64,000 bases of DNA, from positions 695,501 to 759,500 of the forward strand of contig NZ_CP043028.1 of the NCBI RefSeq assembly GCF_008935055.1, given 5' to 3'. This document shows positions 1 through 7,332 of this stretch, one piece after another. The translations under genes and the position numbers were made by a program. Numbering within the stretch: position 1 is the first letter of the stretch; every line of letters begins with the position of its first letter. The notes under the pieces are model-generated. The model saw only the letters and a list, made by a program, of their open reading frames with translations, was not told the origin of the DNA and ran no database searches. This DNA is from Pseudobutyrivibrio xylanivorans. GTDB taxonomy: Bacteria > Bacillota > Clostridia > Lachnospirales > Lachnospiraceae.

Positions 1-1
1 C

Positions 2-121
2 CGCACAACAAATACTCTTGCTCCATATCTTTTACTGGACGAAGATCGGATGCGTATGTGCCCGCTATCGCTTTCAGAGACCGGACTGTTAATGAAAGGA
101 GGGCGCTATGACATCGTATAA
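2..121 (+). CDS. C-terminal end of a tyrosine recombinase (partial, cut by window edge)
   Basis: An open frame enters from the left edge and stops at 119-121, overlapping the next recombinase by 14 bases. The visible 39 residues contain TTNTLAPYLLLDEDRMR followed by CPL and end in a GLLMKGG-like tail. This resembles the end of phage-integrase-fold recombinases: the catalytic Tyr region, then a helix with an Asp and Arg. Overlap with two further recombinases supports its being the first member of a recombinase trio. The catalytic domain lies outside the window, so the family call is an inference from the tail and from context. Confidence 0.5.
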   Translation, partial: RTTNTLAPYLLLDEDRMRMCPLSLSETGLLMKGGRYDIV

Positions 122-1091
122 GGATTATGAATATCAGAGCGTTCTTGCACCATACATAAGGGATTTTATTTCACAGATGCGTGCTCTCGGTTTCATCTAT
201 AATGTAAAAGGTTATCAGCTTTATCGATTTGACAGGTATTGGGCAGACAAGGGCTTTGATGGCACAATGATTACTATTGAAAGGCTTGAAGACTGGTTAA
301 AGGCGCTGCCTCAGGAAAGCAAGAGCAGTCATACCAGCCGCATAAGCGCAGTACGATCCTTATCCATATACCTTAACACACTTGGAATCAAAAGCTATGT
401 TCCGGTTGAAAGCGTAGGTAAGGATTATAAGAAAGTACATATATTCAGCAAGTCGGAACTACAGGAGCTTTTCAATATCGTCGATTCTTATCTTCCGAAA
501 TCGTTTAAACCTTCTGATTTTAGGATGGCAAACGAATATCCGGTAATGTTCCGCCTGTATTATTGTTGTGGAATGAGAAACAGCGAGGTTTGCTTGCTTA
601 AAGGAAGTGATGTCGACATCGAAAGAGGTATCATAACCATATATGATGGAAAAAACAGGAGAGACCGTCTGATATATCTTTCAGAAGATATGCGTGTGCT
701 TATTGAAGATTACTGGAATTATATCAGGAACACCCTAGGACATGAGCCGGTATGGTTTTTCCCCGGAAGATATGCCGATGATCATATGAAGAACACATCG
801 GTAGACAAACGATTCCGAGAGTTTTGGCTAAAGACAGAGGCATCCTCCACTTGTGTAAAGACGCCTACCCCGCATTCACTCCGACATACTTTCGTAGTGG
901 ATAGGATCAACCAGTGGATCCTTGAGGGGAAAGACCTCAATACGATGCTCATTTACCTGAGCAAATATCTTGGCCATAAGAATCCGGATGAAAGCTTTTA
1001 TTATTACCACCTTGTGGATGATGCATTTAAGATACTGAAAAAATATGACAAACTCACCGACGAGGTGATCCCGGAGGTGAGGCGCATATGA
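108..1091 (+). CDS. Tyrosine recombinase (phage integrase family), second of a trio
   Basis: This 327-residue protein probably cuts and rejoins DNA through a 3'-phosphotyrosyl intermediate. The N-terminal part (about 1-110) looks like the SAM-like core-binding domain. The catalytic part shows Arg in CCGMRNSEV, Lys in YDGKNRRD, the HSLRHT box, LGHK, and the nucleophilic Tyr in the ESFYYYH stretch near residue 305. The set of catalytic residues is complete, so the enzyme could be active. A strong AGGAGG site lies just upstream of the ATG. The stop overlaps the next start by 4 bases (ATGA), indicating translational coupling. Three adjacent recombinases are typical of recombinase-in-trio (RIT) elements or Tn554-like transposition modules. 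Confidence 0.9.
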   Translation: MTSYKDYEYQSVLAPYIRDFISQMRALGFIYNVKGYQLYRFDRYWADKGFDGTMITIERLEDWLKALPQESKSSHTSRISAVRSLSIYLNTLGIKSYVPVESVGKDYKKVHIFSKSELQELFNIVDSYLPKSFKPSDFRMANEYPVMFRLYYCCGMRNSEVCLLKGSDVDIERGIITIYDGKNRRDRLIYLSEDMRVLIEDYWNYIRNTLGHEPVWFFPGRYADDHMKNTSVDKRFREFWLKTEASSTCVKTPTPHSLRHTFVVDRINQWILEGKDLNTMLIYLSKYLGHKNPDESFYYYHLVDDAFKILKKYDKLTDEVIPEVRRI

Positions 1092-2122
1092 GAAAACAGG
1101 GCATTTTAACGGAAAAACTTTTCTTTTCGATGACATGGGACTATTTGAATGTTTACCTTCCCACACAGCACAGTGACAGTCCCAAGACAGTCAAATCTTA
1201 TGAGGATGCGCTGACGGTTTTTAGGAGATATATAACGGATGTCAAAAAAATACCGATGGAGAAGTTTCAGTTTGAAGATTTGACATATGACTTCGTACTG
1301 GATTACAGGATTTATCTTGTAGAAAAAGATTATAAACCGGCAACCGTGAATCATAGATTGACTGTCATATCAGCATATATGAAGTATGCTGCCACCAGAA
1401 GGATCGACCTGTATCAGATATACTTGAATGTATCGGACGTTCCGTATGTAACAGTTCCTTCACGGGTGGGTGAAATAATAGAGTCGCCGGTAATCATAAA
1501 AGAATATCTGGCTTCACCGGGCTCTTCGATGAAGGGTATCAGGGATCAGGTGATTCTTGTTGTTTTATATGATACCGCTATAAGGGCCGACGAACTTATC
1601 GGATTGGATATATCAGATGTTATCTTAAATACAGATGAGCCGCACTTACTGGTCAAAGGTAAAGGCGACAAAGAACGGTTTGCTGCCCTTTCAGAAAAGG
1701 CGGTTCCTCTGATAAAACGTTACATTTCGATATATCATAAAGACTTGAGAAAAAGATCCGCGCCATTCATATATACTGTCATAAAAGGAGAAATGGGGCG
1801 GATGTCTGAAAGAAACGTAGAGCGAATTGTCAAAAAATATGCTGACAAGATAAGAGAAAAATATCCGGAAATTCCGAACGTTTATCCACATATGCTTCGA
1901 AGGACACGGGCTACCGGGTGGTACCGCGATGGCGTCCCTATTGAGACTATAGCTGTAATCCTAGGACATGCTGATGCAAAAACGACGAGAAAATCATATG
2001 CCAGTCCTTCTGTTGAAATGTTAAGGGAGCAAATGGAAAAGGGAACAGAATCGGAGCCTGAACCAGAAAAACCGTTATGGAAAAATGATGAAGAATTAGC
2101 CCACATTTGTGGGATAAGGTAG
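1088..2122 (+). CDS. Tyrosine recombinase (phage integrase family), third of a trio
   Basis: This is a 344-residue integrase-fold recombinase. Residues about 15-115 form the core-binding domain. The catalytic domain carries Arg in DTAIRADEL, Lys in VKGKGDKER, HMLRRT, LGHADAKTT and the nucleophilic Tyr in RKSYASPS. All expected catalytic positions are present. It overlaps the upstream recombinase by 4 bases and probably acts with it on the same element ends. A short acidic tail rich in Glu and Pro (about 320-335) follows the catalytic domain. The gene runs almost into the left edge of a decayed IS66 element at 2129, so the far end of the recombinase element may have been lost there. Confidence 0.9.
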   Translation: MRKQGILTEKLFFSMTWDYLNVYLPTQHSDSPKTVKSYEDALTVFRRYITDVKKIPMEKFQFEDLTYDFVLDYRIYLVEKDYKPATVNHRLTVISAYMKYAATRRIDLYQIYLNVSDVPYVTVPSRVGEIIESPVIIKEYLASPGSSMKGIRDQVILVVLYDTAIRADELIGLDISDVILNTDEPHLLVKGKGDKERFAALSEKAVPLIKRYISIYHKDLRKRSAPFIYTVIKGEMGRMSERNVERIVKKYADKIREKYPEIPNVYPHMLRRTRATGWYRDGVPIETIAVILGHADAKTTRKSYASPSVEMLREQMEKGTESEPEPEKPLWKNDEELAHICGIR

Positions 2123-2128
2123 CGATCA

Positions 2129-2540
2129 TTATGCGCAGCTTTTTTCTGTGAAGTCAGCATTTATAAGGCTTCCCAGAAAAAGCTGCGGATAAGTAATTCC
2201 TTCGGATAAAGCCAAGTTGTTATCCATAGGAACTTCGCCATCTTCAAGGAAGACCTTTAGATACTGTTCCTGGTTTATTGAATACTGTAATCCTTTATGA
2301 GTTTTGCTATTAGCTAATACATTTGGTTCAACTTTATGAACCCACGCAAAGTAGGCCTCAACCAGAGGCTTGACAGTAAACTGTCGATGTTCGTATCTTT
2401 CGGCCGGAGAAAGGTCACTTAGCTTTTTCTCCTCGCGATAGATAGCCTGAATCATCTTCAGAGCTTTATTCGCAGTGCAGGATTTTTGCTTGTCCTTTGG
2501 TGTAGCCTTTAGGGCTTCATCAAATCGGCGTCTCAAACAA
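2129..2540 (-). pseudogene. IS66 transposase (TnpC) C-terminal remnant
   Basis: The frame from about residue 12 reads like the last third of an IS66 transposase. It includes RRRFDEAL, a KPLVEAYFAW segment, YSINQEQYLKVFLEDG and PMDNNLAL. In complete transposases the DNN is followed by an ER-IRPF stretch. Here the sequence departs into an unrelated tail after DNNLA, so there is a second lesion close to the end. The catalytic core is missing entirely. The start lies inside tnpB, so any translated product would be a junk fusion. Confidence is high that this is a fragment and moderate on the exact borders. Confidence 0.8.
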
Positions 2541-2715
2541 GACCTTTTATCTTGGTTGCCTTTCTTCCGCAAAACAAAAACAGGGTATCCTTATCAAATG
2601 AATCCAAGTTGAATCGCAGCTTTACGAATGAGGCCAGTCCATCAATACCTTGTCGAAGGTCAGTATAACCTGTAGCGATGTAAACCTTTTTAAAACTGGT
2701 TGTGTCATTGAGCAT
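2533..2715 (-). pseudogene. IS66 Orf2 (TnpB) truncated at the C terminus
   Basis: The 60 residues include the conserved TnpB features VYIATGYTDLRQGIDGL and DTLFLFCGRKATKIKGLV. Full-length TnpB proteins are about 110-120 residues and continue with an EGDGF segment, which is absent here. The reading frame stops straight after KGLV, and the tnpC end starts in another frame, marking the deletion junction near 2535-2540. The start overlaps the end of tnpA by 11 bases, as is normal for IS66 operons. Confidence 0.8.
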
Positions 2716-3085
2716 GGCTTATTGCTCCTATCAGTTTTAGTAGGAAGGCCTCTGAAATATCTTTCGATATTTCTATCCTCGAATTGCCACAAATGATTGA
2801 CGCTACACCATGTGTTACAGGCTTTGGTGCAGGAACTGGAGCTGGTAGTTCAACAAAAGCAGGTTCACTCACAACCATTTTGTTCGAGGCTTCTGAACTC
2901 TGAATTTGTCCAGCATAGTAATCTTGAACACGTCGCAAGTGATCATAAAAGGTTGGTGGTTTTATATTGTGAATGGCACACCATTCACGAACTGTCATAT
3001 CTTTGGGTCTGGCATTGAAGTCTTTAACTTCTTCAACCCATTGTTGATAGCGCATCTGTCTTTTTAAGGCAGCTGAATTTTTCAT
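2705..3085 (-). CDS. IS66 family accessory protein TnpA (IS66 Orf1)
   Basis: This is a 126-residue helix-turn-helix-type accessory protein of an IS66 element. Residues 15-60 hold the motif with MTVREWCAIHNIKPPTFYDH, which resembles the DNA-binding part of IS66 TnpA proteins. A Pro-rich linker follows (about 85-100), then a C-terminal segment with SIICGNSRIEISKDISEAFL, typical of the family. I chose the ATG at 3085 because AGGAGG lies 7 bases upstream; the longer frame to 3208 has no such site. The gene looks intact, although the rest of the element is broken. Confidence 0.8.
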   Translation of the reverse strand: MKNSAALKRQMRYQQWVEEVKDFNARPKDMTVREWCAIHNIKPPTFYDHLRRVQDYYAGQIQSSEASNKMVVSEPAFVELPAPVPAPKPVTHGVASIICGNSRIEISKDISEAFLLKLIGAISHAQ

Positions 3086-3208
3086 ATGAGTTCCTCCTGT
3101 TGTTCGGTTTTTATGACTTGTATGAGAACTATGTCCATAGTTTCCATACAATCCATAGTTGTTATACAAAATTATCTCAAATCCGAACAAATGGAACGAG
3201 GTACTCAT

Positions 3209-3222
3209 GATTTACCGTTTAC
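3209..3222 (-). repeat. 14-bp inverted repeat, IS66-type tip, copy 1
   Basis: Minus strand reads GTAAACGGTAAATC. The identical 14-mer occurs on the plus strand at 5652-5665, so the pair forms an inverted repeat bracketing about 2.4 kb. This copy sits at the outer end of the IS66 remnant beyond tnpA, so it is probably an element terminus. Confidence 0.65.
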
Positions 3223-3270
3223 ACAATCCGGTAACGTATTACGAAGATGATGACTTCTGATATGAAAATG

Positions 3271-3292
3271 GGGTCTGGCTTTCGCCAGACCC
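3271..3292. repeat. Perfect hairpin at the head of the CCCTCA array
   Basis: GGGTCTGGC (3271-3279) pairs fully with GCCAGACCC (3284-3292) around a TTTC loop. No run of T follows on the plus strand, and only a short TTTT follows a few bases out on the minus strand. A transcription terminator is therefore possible but weak. The right arm runs straight into the first CCCTCA unit. Confidence 0.6.
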
Positions 3293-3409
3293 TCATGTTA
3301 TACCCTCAAGTTTGCCCCTCAAACCAGCCCCTCACGAAGAACCCTCAACAAGTAGCTTAAAACTAGTAGCCCCTCATGAAAGACCCTCAACAACTTTGGC
3401 AAACCCTCA
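3290..3409. repeat. CCCTCA array with 13-bp spacing
   Basis: CCCTCA occurs at 3290, 3303, 3316, 3329, 3342, 3371, 3384 and 3404. The first five are exactly 13 bp apart, and 3371 to 3384 is 13 again; the other gaps are 29 and 20. The bases between units differ, so this is a set of regularly spaced short sites, not a simple tandem duplication. On the other strand the unit is TGAGGG. Function is unknown; binding sites for a transposase or regulator are one explanation. Confidence 0.7.
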
Positions 3410-3520
3410 AGAACTTAGATTATCCCTTTTTCGTTCGTATATTCTTATTATACCATTCCTACCTAGGCCTCAGGCCCCGGTCTGCCCGAACTTCCCAGAC
3501 CACTCGCTAACGCAAGCAAG

Positions 3521-3546
3521 GAATAATTGTAATCGGCTCCGCCGAT
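3521..3546. repeat. 26-bp repeat with palindromic core, copy 1
   Basis: The core AATCGGCTCCGCCGAT (3531-3546) has arms ATCGGC and GCCGAT around TCC. With the ten bases before it, it matches 5621-5646 with two differences. The copies are in direct orientation, 2,100 bases apart, and flank the small operon at 3626-5474. Confidence 0.7.
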
Positions 3547-3625
3547 GAAACATCGGTAGTTACTTAACAAAATACATATTTTATATATTATACTTTCATA
3601 AGCAGCATTCACACTCTTCATCAAT

Positions 3626-3844
3626 TTAAAATAATATTTGATAGTTATTTATGCAAGATCTATATTGCAACTGCTTATTTTCTCCTGTCCTATTTGCATA
3701 ATATTCCTTCGGAACAGAATCCGAAATACTCTTCGCTCTGAATCCTCTAGAATCTACAATTGACAAACCGCAATCAGCCGATGATTCTGTCAAATAAACA
3801 TCTTCATTTGTCATCTTTTTTATTTCTTCAACTATGCTTTTCAA
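3626..3844 (-). CDS. 72-aa protein of unknown function, last gene of the GNAT/SDH operon
   Basis: I do not recognise this 72-residue product. It starts with a charged helix-like segment (KSIVEEIKKMTNEDVYL) and has no signal peptide or membrane segment. The start is a TTG that overlaps the TGA of the protease gene, so translation is probably coupled. The C-terminal part (about 50-72) has low-complexity character and ends near the repeat region, so the gene may be cut short. It could be a partner of the protease or just a degraded tail; the evidence does not separate these. Confidence 0.45.
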   Translation of the reverse strand: MKSIVEEIKKMTNEDVYLTESSADCGLSIVDSRGFRAKSISDSVPKEYYANRTGENKQLQYRSCINNYQILF

Positions 3845-4701
3845 ATTCGTCCCTCCCTAGTAAAGGTCATTCCACCCATATTACTTAATTGTTTGAACTC
3901 CCTCGCCATAGAATAAAACGACAATATATACTTTTCAGCATTTTCAATATCACTAAAATCATCAATTATTAATTTTAGATTTCTCAAAGTCTCTATATTA
4001 AGAGGCCGTCCATGTGCCTTCCATCGCTTATAATTTCCTAACCCTTCAGCTATCTCTTTAGCCCTGTTCTCCTTCTCTGATACACTTACTTCTTTTCCTG
4101 TAGATTTATGTTTAGTCCAGTCTTTAAACTTGTACTTTACTAGCCAATCTTTCAACAAATCAACAGTTAAATCTCTAGCTTGTTCATACAAACTAAGTTC
4201 TGCTAAATCAAAATCTTTCAAAATTAAAAACTCTGCTTGTGAAATAGATCCATCTCTTGCCGCTTCCAACAATGTATCTATCTTATCCAAATAACCTAAT
4301 GCAGGAACAAACCTTCCCTCCTTATTCTGAACCTGAGGATCAATTGGTCCTAATACAGAATTATAATTCATAAATATTTTATCTCCACTCATACACAAAA
4401 TCGTACCAGCACTATAGGCATAATCAGGTATAATAAAATACACTGTATCATAATTGTGTCTGAATACATTCACTAATCGCTCGGCCGAATTTGCATCTCC
4501 GCCATTTGTTGTTAACATAATACATAATTTACCATGTGTATCATACTTTCTTAAGAGGCCAATCTCATCAACAACAACACTATTGAGTTCAGCTGAAATA
4601 GGACCATCTATGTAAAGAAAATCTGCTTCAAATATACGTTCCAGCTCTGTAATATCATCAATCATTTTTTCATTAATTACTTTTCTTATTGTGTCATTCA
4701 T
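3841..4701 (-). CDS. SDH family Clp-fold serine protease (serine dehydrogenase proteinase-like)
   Basis: This 286-residue protein has the crotonase/ClpP-type core of the SDH proteinase family. After a beta segment come TTNGGDANSAERLV (the GG of the oxyanion region) and DYAYSAGTILCMSGDKIFM with the candidate nucleophile Ser97. Next comes the family hallmark SVLGPIDPQV. Such proteins are cytosolic peptidases related to SppA and ClpP. No transmembrane segment is visible. AAGGGAAG lies upstream of the ATG. It sits 36 bases after a GNAT gene and overlaps the 72-aa gene, so the three form one unit. Its substrate is unknown. SDH-type proteases near mobile DNA suggest a stress or defence role, but that is inference. 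Confidence 0.75.
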   Translation of the reverse strand: MNDTIRKVINEKMIDDITELERIFEADFLYIDGPISAELNSVVVDEIGLLRKYDTHGKLCIMLTTNGGDANSAERLVNVFRHNYDTVYFIIPDYAYSAGTILCMSGDKIFMNYNSVLGPIDPQVQNKEGRFVPALGYLDKIDTLLEAARDGSISQAEFLILKDFDLAELSLYEQARDLTVDLLKDWLVKYKFKDWTKHKSTGKEVSVSEKENRAKEIAEGLGNYKRWKAHGRPLNIETLRNLKLIIDDFSDIENAEKYILSFYSMAREFKQLSNMGGMTFTREGRI

Positions 4702-4737
4702 AACTACTTCCCTTATTATTGCTTTAATTATCTATAT

Positions 4738-5313
4738 CTACTCAAAAATTCTTGTAATTGCATCCTCTGTTATTAGCGAAAAAATCAATGGTGTACAGTC
4801 CTTTATATTGAGCTTTTCCTCCTCATTCGGCAATATATATTCATCTGTTTTTACAAATCCAAATTTAATATATAACTTTAAACCTTTATCATTGGCATTT
4901 AACGTAACAGCACAAAATCCAATTGAATTCGTGGACATATAATATAATTCTTGCATTAAAGATTGGAAAACTTTATAACTGTATCTAATACCGTCAACAT
5001 CCGTAACACCGTCGCCCCTCAAACGTCTTGATACAGCAAACATGCGTATCTCAACGCAAGACAAATACTTGGCGTGCTCTGCTTTGTATAATAACCCTGT
5101 ACAGTTAATTGAAGCATATGCATATATTTTTGTTATATGATTTTCAGCATTTTCTTCACTATCAACTGCTACATAAGTTGCAGCGTATCCGTTATCCATC
5201 CAATTAAAAGACTTCTCTTGCAAAAAAATATTAAACTCATAATCCCCACAATCAAAATTTTTAATAACTTCTAATGGGACTTCGCGGATAGATTTCCACT
5301 CAAAATTATTCAT
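4738..5313 (-). CDS. GNAT family N-acetyltransferase
   Basis: This is a 191-residue acetyltransferase of the GNAT fold. The opening FDCGDYEFNIFLQEKS resembles the start of TacT-like GNAT toxins. The acetyl-CoA binding strand and loop read IRMFAVSRRLRGDG, matching the R/Q-x-x-G-x-G/A consensus. A helix with LMQELYYM and a strand with IGFCAVTLNA follow, then a GLKLYIKFGF box. The start codon overlaps the stop of an upstream 54-aa gene (ATGA), an arrangement common in toxin-antitoxin pairs. The partner has no obvious ribbon-helix-helix motif, so the toxin reading is only a possibility; a ribosomal or metabolic acetyltransferase is the alternative. Confidence 0.75.
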   Translation of the reverse strand: MNNFEWKSIREVPLEVIKNFDCGDYEFNIFLQEKSFNWMDNGYAATYVAVDSEENAENHITKIYAYASINCTGLLYKAEHAKYLSCVEIRMFAVSRRLRGDGVTDVDGIRYSYKVFQSLMQELYYMSTNSIGFCAVTLNANDKGLKLYIKFGFVKTDEYILPNEEEKLNIKDCTPLIFSLITEDAITRIFE

Positions 5314-5474
5314 CTATTTTCCCTGAATAAATCATCCAGTCTGCTTTTATCAATTATTCTAGACTCATTTTTAATTTTTTCCCACTCTTCTGTTTTCAGA
5401 GATGACGAATAAAATTTTTTCAAAAAATCCTCTTTTTTTTCAGGGTTTATGGTATATGCTATTTCTCTATACAT
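5310..5474 (-). CDS. 54-aa small protein translationally coupled to the GNAT gene
   Basis: This short gene is easily missed. It begins with ATG at 5474, preceded by AGGAGG with about 7 bases spacing, and ends in a TGA at 5312-5310 that overlaps the GNAT start. The product starts MYREIAYTINPEKKEDFL, is rich in Lys and Glu, and ends with KSRLDDLFRENR. It looks helical and soluble, with no Cys cluster or membrane segment. I do not recognise a family. Good ribosome site, tight coupling and size fit an antitoxin or small regulatory partner of the acetyltransferase. Confidence 0.7.
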   Translation of the reverse strand: MYREIAYTINPEKKEDFLKKFYSSSLKTEEWEKIKNESRIIDKSRLDDLFRENR

Positions 5475-5620
5475 ACCTATTACCTCCTAAAAACACCATA
5501 AAAAAGCTTTTTTCTACTTTTTGTAAAATTATTATAACTTTTACATGTGACCATTTATTGTTCTTTCACAGAATTATAACAATATTTACATATTTTTTCC
5601 ACAAATTGATTTTATTAAAA

Positions 5621-5646
5621 GAATGATTATAATCGGCTCCGCCGAT
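5621..5646. repeat. 26-bp repeat with palindromic core, copy 2
   Basis: Second copy of the element at 3521-3546 (24 of 26 bases identical, direct orientation), with the same AATCGGCTCCGCCGAT core. It lies six bases before the second IS66-type tip. Confidence 0.7.
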
Positions 5647-5651
5647 AAGTC

Positions 5652-5665
5652 GTAAACGGTAAATC
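5652..5665 (+). repeat. 14-bp inverted repeat, IS66-type tip, copy 2
   Basis: GTAAACGGTAAATC, exact inverted copy of 3209-3222. No IS66 genes follow it here; an ISL3 transposase scrap begins within 15 bases. It may be the only surviving end of a second IS66 copy. Confidence 0.6.
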
Positions 5666-5679
5666 GGTTCTTTCCAAAC

Positions 5680-6040
5680 TTAGTTGAATTTATAGTATAA
5701 TTGCTCTTGCAACAATACTTTTGCCTTTAACAACTCAAAGCTGTTTCTCACATACATTACTCGCTTTATTACCTTTATCTTATTAACGCTGCCTTCTGCT
5801 AATCCATTATTATACTGAAGATCAATTTCATTTTTTACAGCATCTATATCTGTTCTAATTCCATTTACATATGTCTGCTATTCAGGAATATTGTAATCCT
5901 CAAGTCTAGATAACAATGCATCTAGTCTATCTGAATGCTTAGAGTATATAATCTCGTATAATTCCTTTACTGAAGCGTATAATTCAGCAATTATAGGATA
6001 TGTTTTCAACACCTGTTCATACTGCATTTCGTAATGGGGG
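5680..6040 (-). pseudogene. ISL3-family transposase, C-terminal remnant with an in-frame stop
   Basis: One reading frame runs from about 6040 to the stop at 5680, interrupted by a single TAG at 5878-5880. Across it the protein reads as an ISL3 transposase end. It shows YEQVLKTYPIIAELYASVKE and YEIIYSKHSDRLDALL, then after the stop YVNGIRTDIDAVKNEIDL, YNNGLAEGSVNKIKVIKR and RNSFELLKAKVLL. The Glu in GLAEGSVN is the last acidic residue of the usual DDE set. Everything N-terminal is missing. GGTTCTTTCC at 5665-5674 may be the old terminal repeat. It is a fossil, not a functional gene. Confidence 0.85.
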
Positions 6041-6055
6041 CAGGTACCAATGTGG

Positions 6056-7279
6056 TCACAGTTTATAAAACTTTTGCTCACATAAATGATTCTCAAATCT
6101 ATAAAATCCCGTATTTTGATAAACAACATCTTTTCCTGATATTTTAACTCGATTTACACAACTATATAAATTTTGATTATCATCAAAGGTTTTAGCGAAA
6201 TAACTATTTTTGTTAAGACATTCTGCCGAACCCAATTCTAAGCTCAAGAACTCCTCATAATTGGCTGGTCTTGTAATTTGGATTTTTTCACAAATTTCCC
6301 CATATTTTTCGTTTACAGAAGACGATTCAAATGCAGGAAACGCTACATTCACCATTTGCGGAAGGACAATGTCTTCCTCACTACTCAATATTCGCTTAGA
6401 CAGATAAGCAACTCCATCAATTCCGAGTTTCTTTAAATTTAACATTATTAAGTGAGAAATAATATAATCTGAGCGAAATTTCCCTCTTGGAGATTTATTT
6501 CTTATGGATGTAGCTATAACCAATGGATATATCCTCAGCAGTGATTTTATTATAGACAGATTACTGTCCATATTATTCTCATCTCCTATTGGTGAATTTA
6601 ATCCTAAGAGCAAATAGGGGGTTGCCACTAAATTCAAAATCTGCATTTTCTTCCCCTTTTCAGTTAATTTTATTGCAGACACATTAAAGTCACTGTACGC
6701 TGGACGCCCCATTTCTAACCAAACATCATACACCGATGTTCCCAAATATAGGCATGGTATTCCTGGCACGCTAAAGCGTTCAGTTCCAACTAAATCTCGT
6801 TTATCCAAAGGTATATGGTACATTTCAGAATAATCGGTAAAATATTCTTTCCTAGCTCTGAAAAAAGTAAGTTCATTATCCAGCATCCTTTTTATCTGTT
6901 CGGAAGAAAGATTTATATTTAAAAATGGATAATTTGCACATAGCCTTGAACAATAATTCTTATCAATATCTGACTTAATAAAACCGTTTTTATCATCCAA
7001 TATAATTCTTTCTAATAACGAACCTATTCTTTTTGTCGCAGTTGCAATATCTCCAGCATAATAACGACTAATACAATTTTTTATTATTCCACCATCAGTT
7101 CGTATTGCATTTATAATTCTTTGTTTTTCTGTAATTGAAAGTTGAGTTGCTATACCATTCCTATCCTCAAATAATCCTGCAACCCACTTTTTATAAGTTC
7201 GCATACATTTATCAAATGCATTAATATAGTCGGCATCTGACCCTATTTCATATGGTAACCTTACTATTTCATAGTCCAT
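6056..7279 (-). CDS. RES-domain protein, probable NAD+-consuming toxin
   Basis: This 407-residue protein has a RES domain in its central part. It shows LTFFRARKE (the conserved Arg-containing opening), then GTERFSVPGIPCLYLGTSVYD followed by WLEMGRP, with the Arg, Glu and Ser-containing pattern of RES proteins. RES proteins of known function are NAD+ phosphorylases or hydrolases that act as toxins. The N-terminal 130 residues are helical and unrecognised, and the C-terminal 80 residues are also extra. The protein is therefore much longer than the minimal RES toxins of about 150-230 residues. An XRE-type gene lies 53 bases upstream on the same strand, as in Xre/RES pairs. Toxin activity is inferred from the family. 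Confidence 0.75.
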   Translation of the reverse strand: MDYEIVRLPYEIGSDADYINAFDKCMRTYKKWVAGLFEDRNGIATQLSITEKQRIINAIRTDGGIIKNCISRYYAGDIATATKRIGSLLERIILDDKNGFIKSDIDKNYCSRLCANYPFLNINLSSEQIKRMLDNELTFFRARKEYFTDYSEMYHIPLDKRDLVGTERFSVPGIPCLYLGTSVYDVWLEMGRPAYSDFNVSAIKLTEKGKKMQILNLVATPYLLLGLNSPIGDENNMDSNLSIIKSLLRIYPLVIATSIRNKSPRGKFRSDYIISHLIMLNLKKLGIDGVAYLSKRILSSEEDIVLPQMVNVAFPAFESSSVNEKYGEICEKIQITRPANYEEFLSLELGSAECLNKNSYFAKTFDDNQNLYSCVNRVKISGKDVVYQNTGFYRFENHLCEQKFYKL

Positions 7280-7332
7280 AATTACCCCTCCATATTTGAG
7301 TGGAACTTTCTACAGGAAGCTCAGACTAAAAC

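Larger units (their letters stand above)
2129..3222 (-). mobile_element. Degenerate IS66-family insertion sequence
   Basis: The minus strand carries an intact first gene (tnpA), a truncated second gene (tnpB) and the C-terminal end of the transposase (tnpC), in the usual IS66 order. A deletion near 2540 removes the end of tnpB and nearly all of tnpC, including the DDE core, so the element cannot move by itself. The outer end next to tnpA shows GTAAACGGTAAATC (minus strand, 3222-3209), which fits the GTAA-type tips of this family. I found no matching tip beside 2129. Confidence 0.75.
3223..3625. other. Non-coding stretch between IS66 remnant and the 72-aa gene
   Basis: I see no convincing gene in this roughly 400-base stretch. 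It holds a perfect hairpin (3271-3292), a periodic CCCTCA array (3290-3409), and one copy of a palindromic repeat (3521-3546). The plus-strand frame across the array is a Pro/Leu/Ser-rich translation of the repeat itself and has no recognisable features. Confidence 0.6.

Noticed and set aside
3290..3409. CRISPR array
   Set aside because: Units are 6 bases with 7-base gaps, far too short, and no cas gene is present.
3312..3548. Pro/Ser-rich 78-codon plus frame over the CCCTCA array
   Set aside because: The translation merely reflects the repeated CCCTCA units; there is no ribosome site.
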